Of a stretch of 5,135 nt of DNA, positions 1 to 5,093 are shown in pieces. Position numbers and translations under genes: made by a program. The stretch spans positions 1 to 5,135 of the forward strand of contig CADBTK010000146.1 in the NCBI GenBank assembly GCA_902797585.1, in the 5' to 3' direction. The DNA comes from Erysipelothrix rhusiopathiae. GTDB lineage: Bacteria > Bacillota_I > Bacilli_A > Erysipelotrichales > Erysipelotrichaceae. Numbering within the stretch: position 1 is the stretch's first letter; each line of letters begins with the position of its first letter. The notes below the pieces were generated by a model. It had not been told where the DNA came from, made no database searches, and saw only the letters and a list, made by a program, of their open reading frames with translations.

Positions 1-915
1 ATCTACTTGTTGATGATGAATTGCCGCTTCTTTCATAAACTTAGTAGAGTCTGCACATACAAATTCCATATTCGTAATATTATTTCTCTTTTGGTTATAT
101 TTGGCACTTTGAATCGATTGTTTATTGATTTCTACTCCAATTACTTGTTTACAATCCTTGGCAAGAGACATTCCAATGGTTCCAATTCCACAATATGTAT
201 CTAGCAATACTTCATTAGGTTTCATTTGAAGAAACTCTTTTGCTAGAGCATATAAAACTTCACATTGGTCATGATGGATTTGATAGAAATTACTAGCCGA
301 ATATGTAAAATTCAAATCACATAAAGTATCTGAAATAAATCCATCTCCATAAATTGGATATCCTGCATCTTCTACTACAACAGATGTATTTCGATCGTTA
401 ATACTAAAAAGTATAGAACGGATTTCTGGGAATTTTTTTGTGAGCGCTTTGACTAAATTCTTACGTGATGGAAATTGTCTTTTTGCACTGACAATCATGA
501 CTAACATTTGATTGGTACTTTGTGAATAACGAATCAGAACATGACGAAGTGTTCCTGTTCGTGTTTTCTCATTATATAATTCAATTTTCATCGATTGAAC
601 CAAATAGGCAAAATATTCAATCAATTCATTTACTCGTTTTGGTTGCATCAAACAATTCTTAGTATGAATCACTCGATGGCTCCCTTGAGCATAGAGTCCA
701 GCAAACACTTTTCCTTTTTGTTTGGCAAAACCTACAATCACTTTATTTCGATAATGGGTATCTTGTTTTGCCATATGTGTGTTGGATACTTTAGCTTGAA
801 TACGATGTTTTTTTAATAATGCATTCACTTGATCCGTTTTTATTTTTTGGATGTCAGAAACTCTTTTATCTAAATACTGGCATCCACCACATTGTTTTTG
901 TAAATGACATTTCAT
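1..915 (-). CDS. 23S rRNA (uracil-5-)-methyltransferase, RlmC/RlmD (TrmA/RumA) family, C-terminus cut by window edge
   Basis: Predicted to make 5-methyluridine in 23S rRNA using S-adenosylmethionine. The 305 visible residues begin with a cysteine cluster C3-x5-C9-x2-C12 plus C88, the spacing of the [4Fe-4S] site in RumA/RlmD. Next come the substrate-facing segment, an NFYQ motif (209-212) of the SAM pocket, and the Rossmann motif DTYCGIG (239-245) with GVEIN (260-264) as the second SAM strand. The DPPR motif and catalytic SCNP cysteine lie past the window edge, so activity cannot be judged. There is no N-terminal TRAM domain: the protein starts directly at the cysteine cluster, as in E. coli RlmC (about 375 residues), unlike the longer B. 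subtilis YefA. The ATG at 915 overlaps the stop of the HAD gene (ATGA), and only a weak GAGAG lies upstream, so translational coupling is likely. The family is certain; whether the target is U747, U1939 or both is not determined. Confidence 0.93.
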   Translation of the reverse strand, partial: MKCHLQKQCGGCQYLDKRVSDIQKIKTDQVNALLKKHRIQAKVSNTHMAKQDTHYRNKVIVGFAKQKGKVFAGLYAQGSHRVIHTKNCLMQPKRVNELIEYFAYLVQSMKIELYNEKTRTGTLRHVLIRYSQSTNQMLVMIVSAKRQFPSRKNLVKALTKKFPEIRSILFSINDRNTSVVVEDAGYPIYGDGFISDTLCDLNFTYSASNFYQIHHDQCEVLYALAKEFLQMKPNEVLLDTYCGIGTIGMSLAKDCKQVIGVEINKQSIQSAKYNQKRNNITNMEFVCADSTKFMKEAAIHHQQVD

Positions 916-1505
916 AATAATTCTCTCACTTTATTTTCTAATTGGTTTGTATCCAAACATTGAATTGTTTCTAATCCTAATTTCTTTGCTGCATCCACAT
1001 TTTCTTTACGATCATCAATAAATATCGCATTGTTTACTTGAATGGAATATTTATCAAGCAGGATTTGATACAAACGTAAGTCTGGTTTATTGATTCTTTC
1101 TTGATAGGAATAGACCCCATGCTCTAACCACGGTTTTATTTCTTCTTGTTCATACAAATAATCAAAAGCTTGTTTCGGAAGATTCGAAAGAATAAAGATA
1201 CGATGCCCTTGATTATGTAAGAATTTCAACAATCGAAAAGTCGATGGAATTAAACACAGATGTTTCACCCATGTATTCATCAATAGTTCAATTTCTTGTT
1301 GGTGTTGTGGAAACTTTCGAATTCCCATGTCAATCATTTGTTCCAAAGAATAATCTCCACGATCATAATCATTCCATAATGAACCAAAATAAAACTGCTT
1401 CAATGAACTTTTACATGTTTCATCTTGTGTGATTGTGTTCAACATCTGATCAACATCAAAAGTAACTAAGACACGTCCTAAATCAAAGATGAACTCTTTT
1501 TTCAT
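912..1505 (-). CDS. HAD-superfamily phosphatase, YihX-like (subfamily IA)
   Basis: A 197-residue small-molecule phosphatase of the haloacid dehalogenase superfamily, probably cytoplasmic and acting on a sugar phosphate or similar compound. Four HAD motifs are visible. Motif I is IFDLGRV, with nucleophile D8. Motif II is FILSN, with S107 and N108. Motif III is K140 in NKPD. Motif IV is FIDDRKEN, with the Mg-binding pair D164-D165. The helical cap lies at about 15-90. In motif I the usual second Asp (DxD) is Gly, as in E. coli YihX (glucose-1-phosphatase) and other DLG-type members, so this is a known variant and not decay. I chose the ATG at 1505 because family members begin a few residues before the FDLG strand. 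A GTG at 1520 would add five residues, but it overlaps the -10 box. Neither start has a Shine-Dalgarno sequence. The stop overlaps the start of the downstream rRNA methyltransferase gene by ATGA, which implies a two-gene operon. The substrate cannot be read from sequence. Confidence 0.9.
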   Translation of the reverse strand: MKKEFIFDLGRVLVTFDVDQMLNTITQDETCKSSLKQFYFGSLWNDYDRGDYSLEQMIDMGIRKFPQHQQEIELLMNTWVKHLCLIPSTFRLLKFLHNQGHRIFILSNLPKQAFDYLYEQEEIKPWLEHGVYSYQERINKPDLRLYQILLDKYSIQVNNAIFIDDRKENVDAAKKLGLETIQCLDTNQLENKVRELL

Positions 1506-1511
1506 ATTTAA

Positions 1512-1517
1512 ATTATA
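1512..1517 (-). promoter_or_regulatory. Candidate -10 box (TATAAT) for the HAD phosphatase-methyltransferase pair
   Basis: A perfect TATAAT lies on the minus strand with six bases between it and the ATG at 1505, so a start at the usual distance would fall on the A of that ATG. No convincing -35 is present: the region 16-18 bases upstream is the htpG terminator stem. The upstream context is GTG, not the TG-n of an extended -10. In such AT-rich sequence a chance TATAAT is possible. If real, it would give a leaderless mRNA, which would match the lack of a ribosome binding site. Confidence 0.45.
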
Positions 1518-1520
1518 CAC

Positions 1521-1548
1521 AAAAAGTAGAACTCATAGAGTCCTACTT
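1521..1548 (-). terminator. Intrinsic terminator of htpG, overlapping its stop codon
   Basis: In the minus-strand transcript an 11-bp stem (AAGTAGGACTC pairing with GAGTTCTACTT, one G-U pair) closes a three-base UAU loop and runs into a U tract at 1525-1521. The htpG stop codon TAG (1545-1543) is inside the 5' arm. On the plus strand the same hairpin has an A-C mismatch, so it is better built for htpG transcripts. The U tract is short (five, two of them in the stem), so some readthrough into the HAD gene is plausible. Confidence 0.75.
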
Positions 1549-3465
1549 ATTTTGGTTGACTAATAAGTCACAGATTTTACGACTATAGGCAATTGGATCT
1601 TGTAACTCAAATCCTTCAATCAATAATGCTTGGTCATATAATACTTCTGTTACTTCTTTAACTTTATCTTTATCTGTTTCATAAAGATTTTTTAATGTTT
1701 CAAAGATTGGATGATTTGGGTTAATTTCTAAAATACGACTTGCCTTCATACCAGCCATTGCTCCACCAGCATCTGGCATATTCGCAAATACTTTTTCCAT
1801 TTCGAAAGATAACCCTTCTCCTGCTGTTAAACAAACAGGATCTTCACTTAAGCGGTTAGAAAGTTTAACCTCAGAAACTTGTCCATCCAATGCTTCTTTC
1901 ATACTTTCTAAAAGCTCTTTATATTCTTCTTTGGCTTTTTCTAATTGTTCTTTTTCTTCTGCCGTATCTAAATCTAAGTCTCCTTGCGTTGCATTTTTAA
2001 AGACTTTTTCACGATAGGTCATAATAGATTGAAGAACAAACTCATCAATTTCATCCACTAGATACAAGACTTCTTTGCCTTTATTCTTTAATGTTTGAAC
2101 AATTGGCAACTTATCGATCAAGTCAACTGCTTGTCCGGATACATAATAAATCTCTTTTTGTTCTTCTTCCATGCGATTGACATATTCATTCAAAGTCACT
2201 AATTTTTGTTCATGACTAGAATAGAACAACAATAAGTCTTGTAACTTATCTTTATCCATTCCCATGCTTTGATAAATTCCAAACTTTAAGTTTAAGCCAA
2301 AGTTTGTCCATACCTTTTCATATTCTTCTCGCTCTTTTGTCAACATTGTTGTTAGTTCAGAAAGAACTTTCTTTTCAATACGAGAAGCAATTAGTTTCAA
2401 TTGATGGTCGTGTTGTAACATTTCACGAGAAATATTCAATGATAAGTCTTGAGAATCCACTAACCCTTTCACAAAGCGTAAAGAATCAGGCAATAGTTCT
2501 TCCGCATGATCCATAATGAAGACCCCACGACAATAAAGCTGTAGTCCCTTTTGATAATCTTGATTATAGAATCCTTGTGGAATATGACTAGGAATATAAA
2601 GCAATGAAGTAAAACTTACATTCCCTTCTACACTAAAGTGAATCACTCGTGCAGGATCGGCATAATCATAAAAGTGGTCTTTATAAAATTGATTGTAGTC
2701 CTCTTGAGTAATCTTAGACTTTTGACGTTTCCATAAAGGAATCATAGAGTTTAGTGTTTTATCTTCTTTAATCGTTTCATATTCTGGTTTATCTGAATCC
2801 TTCGTTTCTTCTTTTACACGTGTTGTTTCTACTTCCATATGGATTGGATAACGAATATAGTCCGAATACTTTTTAATGAGTTCACTCAATGTTGATGTTT
2901 GTGCATATTGTGAATAGTTTTCATTCTCCGTATCTTCTTTTAATTGAAGAATGATGGTTGTTCCATGTCCATCTCTTTGATCTTCGGTAATGGAGTATCC
3001 ATCTTGACCTTCACTTTCCCATTTATACGCAACATCGCTATCATCTCGTTTGGTAATAACAGTTACATCTTTGGCAACCATAAAAGCCGAATAGAATCCA
3101 ACTCCGAATTGACCAATAATATCTACATCACTGTTTTTCCCTTGATCTTTTTTATCCATTTCTTCTTTAAATGCAAGAGAACCCGATTTGGCAATTGTAC
3201 CTAAGTTTTCTTCTAATTCTTCTTTACTCATCCCAATACCAGTATCACTGATGGTAATAGTTCTCGCTTCAACATCTGGCATAATACGAATTTCAAAGGA
3301 ATTGGCATCCACGTGCCCTGCATTTTCAAAATAATATTTATCAATCGCATCACTTGCGTTGGAAACTAACTCCCGCAAGAAAATCTCCTTATGTGTATAA
3401 ATAGAATGAATCATCAAATCCAATAATCGTTTGGATTCAGCTTTAAATTGTTTTTTTCTAGGCAT
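1543..3465 (-). CDS. htpG: Molecular chaperone HtpG (bacterial Hsp90)
   Basis: A full-length 640-residue cytosolic Hsp90, an ATP-driven homodimeric chaperone that remodels client proteins under stress. The N-terminal GHKL ATPase domain (about 1-215) shows RELVSNASDA (catalytic E32, Mg-binding N36), DTGIGM (nucleotide-contacting D74) and the lid motif GQFGVGF (118-124). The middle domain (about 235-500) contains MIPLWKRQKS, DYADPARVIHFSVEG and LSLNISREMLQ, whose R347 is the gamma-phosphate-sensing arginine. The C-terminal dimerisation domain (about 515-640) contains SNRLSEDPVCL and the usual INPNHPIF segment. It ends in LLVNQNK and lacks the MEEVD tail of eukaryotic cytosolic Hsp90. I chose the ATG at 3465 because homologues begin M-x-x-KKQFKAES and AAAGGAGGG lies six bases upstream. 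The reading frame stays open to 3537, but those 24 codons cover the promoter and operators and are not coding. It is transcribed alone from a CIRCE-controlled promoter and ends at a hairpin. Confidence 0.98.
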   Translation of the reverse strand: MPRKKQFKAESKRLLDLMIHSIYTHKEIFLRELVSNASDAIDKYYFENAGHVDANSFEIRIMPDVEARTITISDTGIGMSKEELEENLGTIAKSGSLAFKEEMDKKDQGKNSDVDIIGQFGVGFYSAFMVAKDVTVITKRDDSDVAYKWESEGQDGYSITEDQRDGHGTTIILQLKEDTENENYSQYAQTSTLSELIKKYSDYIRYPIHMEVETTRVKEETKDSDKPEYETIKEDKTLNSMIPLWKRQKSKITQEDYNQFYKDHFYDYADPARVIHFSVEGNVSFTSLLYIPSHIPQGFYNQDYQKGLQLYCRGVFIMDHAEELLPDSLRFVKGLVDSQDLSLNISREMLQHDHQLKLIASRIEKKVLSELTTMLTKEREEYEKVWTNFGLNLKFGIYQSMGMDKDKLQDLLLFYSSHEQKLVTLNEYVNRMEEEQKEIYYVSGQAVDLIDKLPIVQTLKNKGKEVLYLVDEIDEFVLQSIMTYREKVFKNATQGDLDLDTAEEKEQLEKAKEEYKELLESMKEALDGQVSEVKLSNRLSEDPVCLTAGEGLSFEMEKVFANMPDAGGAMAGMKASRILEINPNHPIFETLKNLYETDKDKVKEVTEVLYDQALLIEGFELQDPIAYSRKICDLLVNQNK

Positions 3466-3479
3466 ACTACACCCTCCTT

Positions 3480-3506
3480 TTAGCACTCTTATTCGCTTTG
3501 TGCTAA
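3480..3506 (-). promoter_or_regulatory. CIRCE element 1 (HrcA operator), over the htpG transcription start
   Basis: The left arm TTAGCACTC matches the CIRCE consensus 9 of 9. A nine-base spacer follows, then the right arm TTGTGCTAA, which matches GAGTGCTAA 7 of 9. It begins at the last base of the -10 box, covers the predicted start at about 3499, and its other end touches the AAAGGAGGG ribosome binding site. HrcA bound here would block initiation or clearance. HrcA is known to repress groE and dnaK operons through this element until heat shock titrates GroEL. Confidence 0.93.
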
Positions 3507-3534
3507 TCATACACCACTCTATTAGCAGTGTCAA
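3506..3534 (-). promoter_or_regulatory. Sigma-A promoter of htpG
   Basis: The -35 box TTGACA (3534-3529) is a perfect consensus. A 17-base spacer leads to -10 TATGAT (3511-3506), which matches 5 of 6. The predicted start is about 3499, giving a leader of about 34 bases before the ATG at 3465 with a strong AAAGGAGGG site. A near-ideal promoter held down by a repressor is the standard arrangement for an HrcA-regulated heat-shock gene. No CtsR-type heptad repeat was seen. Confidence 0.93.
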
Positions 3535-3548
3535 CAATAGAGTGCTTA
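3522..3548 (-). promoter_or_regulatory. CIRCE element 2 (HrcA operator, diverged), over the htpG -35 box
   Basis: Arms TTAGCAGTG (7 of 9 to consensus) and GAGTGCTTA (8 of 9) are separated by exactly nine bases, the canonical CIRCE geometry. The -35 TTGACA lies across the left arm and spacer. It begins 42 bp from CIRCE element 1, about four helical turns, which places both sites on the same face of DNA. A second, offset perfect inverted repeat (CACTCTATT at 3515-3523 and AATAGAGTG at 3536-3544) overlaps it. It is weaker than element 1 but is unlikely to be chance at this position. Confidence 0.8.
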
Positions 3549-3552
3549 AAAT

Positions 3553-3579
3553 AAAAAAAGAGAAGAATTCATCTTCCCC
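3553..3579 (-). terminator. Intrinsic terminator of the small membrane protein gene
   Basis: In the minus-strand transcript GGGGAAGA pairs with TCTTCTCT (a GAAGA/TCTTC core extended by G-U, G-C and G-U pairs) around a five-base loop. It is followed at once by seven U (3559-3553). It starts 11 bases after the stop codon of the 63-residue gene and ends just before CIRCE element 2, so it insulates the htpG promoter from upstream transcription. Confidence 0.8.
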
Positions 3580-3590
3580 ATATCAAAGTT

Positions 3591-3782
3591 CTATTGTTTT
3601 TTCTTATAGTAGAAAAAGTATCCAGTAATAAGACCGGTTACAATCGGTAAATCTAAATTTCCAAGAACCAATCGAAAAGTTTCGTGTTTGAAATAACTCG
3701 CATAAAAATATTCGACACCATACCAAACCGCGAAAAACAATAATAAATAAACTATAAATCCTAAATACTTATTCTTAATCAT
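3591..3782 (-). CDS. Small two-segment membrane protein of unknown function
   Basis: I do not recognise a family. The 63-residue product has two hydrophobic segments, about 6-27 (FIVYLLLFFAVWYG core) and about 38-59 (LPIVTGLITGYFFYY core). A short linker with K32, H33, E34 and R37 joins them. Lysines flank both ends (K3, K5 and a C-terminal KKKQ), which by the positive-inside rule predicts a hairpin with both ends in the cytoplasm. It is aromatic-rich and has no cysteine or signal cleavage site. Evidence that it is a gene: an extended -10 promoter, a modest AAAGAG ribosome binding site seven bases before the ATG, and its own terminator. It is a single-gene unit between the GNAT-like gene and htpG, so its neighbours give no functional hint. 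Confidence 0.75.
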   Translation of the reverse strand: MIKNKYLGFIVYLLLFFAVWYGVEYFYASYFKHETFRLVLGNLDLPIVTGLITGYFFYYKKKQ

Positions 3783-3802
3783 AATGCTCTTTATCCGCTA
3801 CT

Positions 3803-3830
3803 ATTGTATCAAATAAGACTTTAAGTGCAA
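3803..3830 (-). promoter_or_regulatory. Extended -10 promoter of the small membrane protein gene
   Basis: TGATACAAT (3811-3803) is an extended -10 (TG-n plus TACAAT, 5 of 6). It lies 16 bases downstream of a weak TTGCAC -35 (3830-3825). The predicted start is about 3796, giving a leader of about 14 bases. It starts directly after the U tract of the upstream gene's terminator. Confidence 0.65.
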
Positions 3831-3831
3831 T

Positions 3832-3858
3832 AAAAAAACAAGACTTATCGTTCTTGTT
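3832..3858 (-). terminator. Intrinsic terminator of the 145-residue gene
   Basis: In the minus-strand transcript AACAAGA (3858-3852) pairs with TCTTGTT (3843-3837) around an eight-base loop, followed by a run of seven U (3838-3832). The hairpin overlaps the coding end: the 5' arm encodes the last residues and the TAA stop (3847-3845) is in the loop. The stem is AU-rich, so efficiency may be moderate. Confidence 0.7.
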
Positions 3859-4282
3859 CTCTTAAACTATTCGTAATAGATTCCCATATTTCTTTGTTGG
3901 TCTGTTCACTTACATCTTTAGCTTGTCCTAAATATGGAGTAAACCCAATTCGAGCTAAACATTTAATAACATCTAATTGTGTCGAATCTAAAACAATATA
4001 CAAAGGATACTTACTTGGAATCGTATCATAGTATAAACATAATTTAGATACCAAATATGTATATAATTCCTCATCTTGACTTGAACAATCTACTTCTATT
4101 TTCAAGCGATCCATTCCATATTCTTGGCCTATTTTTAAACAAGCCGATCCAATTACTTTTCCTTCATCATCTTTTACACATATACTCTTTTTCTCTTCAT
4201 CAAATTCCATTCCAACAGGATCAATAAGAGTAGCAAGTATTCGTTTTTTAACGATGACCATCATACATATTTCTTTATTCAT
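3845..4282 (-). CDS. Hypothetical protein with weak GNAT acetyltransferase-like pattern
   Basis: Not firmly recognised. The 145 residues are soluble, with no signal peptide or membrane segment. The order of elements recalls a GNAT fold: a strand with GKVIGSACLKIG (41-52), a strand RLKIEVDCSS (59-68), a helix EELYTYLVSKLCLYY (71-85), a strand PLYIVLDST (93-101), then a helix and turn VIKCLARIGFTPY (105-117), much like the xLYxKxGFxP end of acetyltransferases. However, the acetyl-CoA pyrophosphate loop (Q/R-x-x-G-x-G/A) is absent where CSSQDEEL stands, so it may be a non-catalytic or diverged member, or unrelated. Start: the ATG at 4282 has no ribosome binding site and coincides with the predicted transcription start. 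ATGs at 4264 and 4261, preceded by a poor AAAGAAA, are alternatives that shorten it by 6-7 residues. It is a single-gene unit, divergent from the aldolase gene. Confidence 0.7.
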   Translation of the reverse strand: MNKEICMMVIVKKRILATLIDPVGMEFDEEKKSICVKDDEGKVIGSACLKIGQEYGMDRLKIEVDCSSQDEELYTYLVSKLCLYYDTIPSKYPLYIVLDSTQLDVIKCLARIGFTPYLGQAKDVSEQTNKEIWESITNSLREQER

Positions 4283-4288
4283 AGAAAC

Positions 4289-4297
4289 AGTATATCA
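4289..4297 (-). promoter_or_regulatory. Extended -10 box for the 145-residue gene
   Basis: TGATATACT on the minus strand is an extended -10 (TG-n plus TATACT, 5 of 6). No good -35 exists: the sequence 17 bases upstream falls inside the 4303-4318 palindrome. The predicted start is 4282, the first base of the ATG, so the mRNA would be leaderless unless an internal ATG (4264 or 4261) is used. Confidence 0.55.
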
Positions 4298-4302
4298 CAG
4301 TT

Positions 4303-4318
4303 AAATGTTATAACATTT
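4303..4318. promoter_or_regulatory. Perfect 16-bp palindrome, candidate operator between divergent genes
   Basis: AAATGTTATAACATTT is its own reverse complement over all 16 bases. It lies between the -10 of the leftward gene and the likely -35 (4322-4327) of the rightward aldolase operon, a position from which a bound dimer could affect both promoters. Its core half-sites TGTTA/TAACA recall the ends of the E. coli DeoR operator, but the spacing differs, so no regulator is assigned. There is no following T tract, so it is not a terminator. Confidence 0.55.
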
Positions 4319-4321
4319 TGT

Positions 4322-4350
4322 TTGAAATTGCGTTTTATTTATGAAAGAAT
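4322..4350 (+). promoter_or_regulatory. Tentative promoter of the aldolase-isomerase operon
   Basis: TTGAAA (4322-4327) is 5 of 6 to the -35 consensus. At a 17-base spacer the -10 would be AAGAAT (4345-4350), only 4 of 6. AATAAT at 4348-4353 is a better hexamer but sits at 20 bases. A promoter is expected here because transcription diverges, but the exact boxes are uncertain. Confidence 0.4.
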
Positions 4351-4373
4351 AATAAATATAGGAGGAATCTAAT

Positions 4374-5093
4374 ATGGATATAACAAAACTTACAAAAGAA
4401 CAACTCGCAAAAACTTTTGACTTTTCATTATTACAAGCCTATTTAACCCAAGAGCAAATGAAAGAACATTGTGATCTAGCCAAACAAATTGAACCAGCCA
4501 TTGTCGCAATCAATTCGGTTTGGACAAAGTATTGTAAACAACAACTTTCTGGAACGGATGTAAAAGTTGGAGCCAGTGTTGCCTTCCCTTTGGGACAAAT
4601 GTCAATCGCATCCAAACTAGATGAATGTAAAAATGCCATCGAGGATGGAGCAGATGAAATTGATTATGTCTGCAATATTGGACGAGTTAAAATGCACGAT
4701 TGGCAATATATAAAAGAAGAAATGACACAATTAACTAGTCTATGCCATAACAACAATATCCCCATAAAAGTAATCTTCGAAAATTGTTATTTAGAAAAAG
4801 AAGAAATTAAACAAATGGCTATCATTGCCAAAGAAGTTGGAATTGATTATATCAAAACAAGCACTGGTTTTGGAACAGGTGGAGCAACGATACAAGATGT
4901 CCAACTTATGAGTGAGACAGTTCAAGGAAAGGTAAAAGTAAAAGCAGCAGGAGGTATACGCTCTTGGCAAGATGCAAAAGCATTTTTAAAAGCAGGTGCC
5001 AGTCGACTTGGAACAAGTAACGCACTGGCAATCTTAGAAGAATTCGAAAAGGAGAAATCCAATGAAACCTTTAGTGATGGAAACAATTTGTGA
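4374..5093 (+). CDS. Deoxyribose-phosphate aldolase (DeoC) family protein, diverged
   Basis: A class I aldolase of the DeoC TIM-barrel family. The classical member splits 2-deoxyribose 5-phosphate into glyceraldehyde 3-phosphate and acetaldehyde. In the 239 residues, the Schiff-base lysine is K161 in YIKTSTGFGTGGAT, the second essential lysine is K190 in VKAAGGIR, and the proton-relay aspartate is D97 in DEIDYVCNIG. The phosphate-binding region is GG193-194 plus GTS (213-215), and AFPLG (70-74) is the usual early-strand motif. Differences from canonical DeoC: DHTLLKP is DFSLLQA (16-22) and the C-V-N-P strand is AINS (45-48), so the substrate may differ. The ATG at 4374 follows GGAGGAA with a six-base gap, and homologues start close by. 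The last dozen or so residues run past the conserved fold and are encoded in the overlap with the next gene. It is co-transcribed with a mannose-6-phosphate isomerase, so a role in sugar-phosphate catabolism is likely. The family is secure; deoC proper is probable, not proven. Confidence 0.88.
   Translation: MDITKLTKEQLAKTFDFSLLQAYLTQEQMKEHCDLAKQIEPAIVAINSVWTKYCKQQLSGTDVKVGASVAFPLGQMSIASKLDECKNAIEDGADEIDYVCNIGRVKMHDWQYIKEEMTQLTSLCHNNNIPIKVIFENCYLEKEEIKQMAIIAKEVGIDYIKTSTGFGTGGATIQDVQLMSETVQGKVKVKAAGGIRSWQDAKAFLKAGASRLGTSNALAILEEFEKEKSNETFSDGNNL

Noticed and set aside
595..816. Plus-strand open frame of 73 codons
   Set aside because: It lies fully antisense to the rRNA methyltransferase gene, has no ribosome binding site, and its composition follows the opposite strand's codons.
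2304..3204. Plus-strand open frames of 70 and 86 codons inside htpG
   Set aside because: They are antisense to a strongly conserved gene and resemble no known protein.
3466..3537. In-frame 24-codon N-terminal extension of htpG
   Set aside because: It overlaps the -10 box, the start site, both CIRCE elements and the ribosome binding site, and homologous HtpG proteins start at the M-P-R-K-K-Q-F position.
4322..4336. Possible catabolite-response (cre) site upstream of the aldolase gene
   Set aside because: TTGAAATTGCGTTTT looks similar, but the central CG is displaced by two bases from the cre consensus and the symmetry is poor.
4336..4358. Inverted repeat TATTTAT ... ATAAATA with nine-base spacer upstream of the aldolase gene
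   Set aside because: Arms are only A and T in a very AT-rich leader, so a chance match is likely; it also overlaps the probable -10 region.
4439..4639. Minus-strand open frame of 66 codons inside the aldolase gene
   Set aside because: It is a shadow of the conserved aldolase reading frame with no promoter or ribosome binding site.
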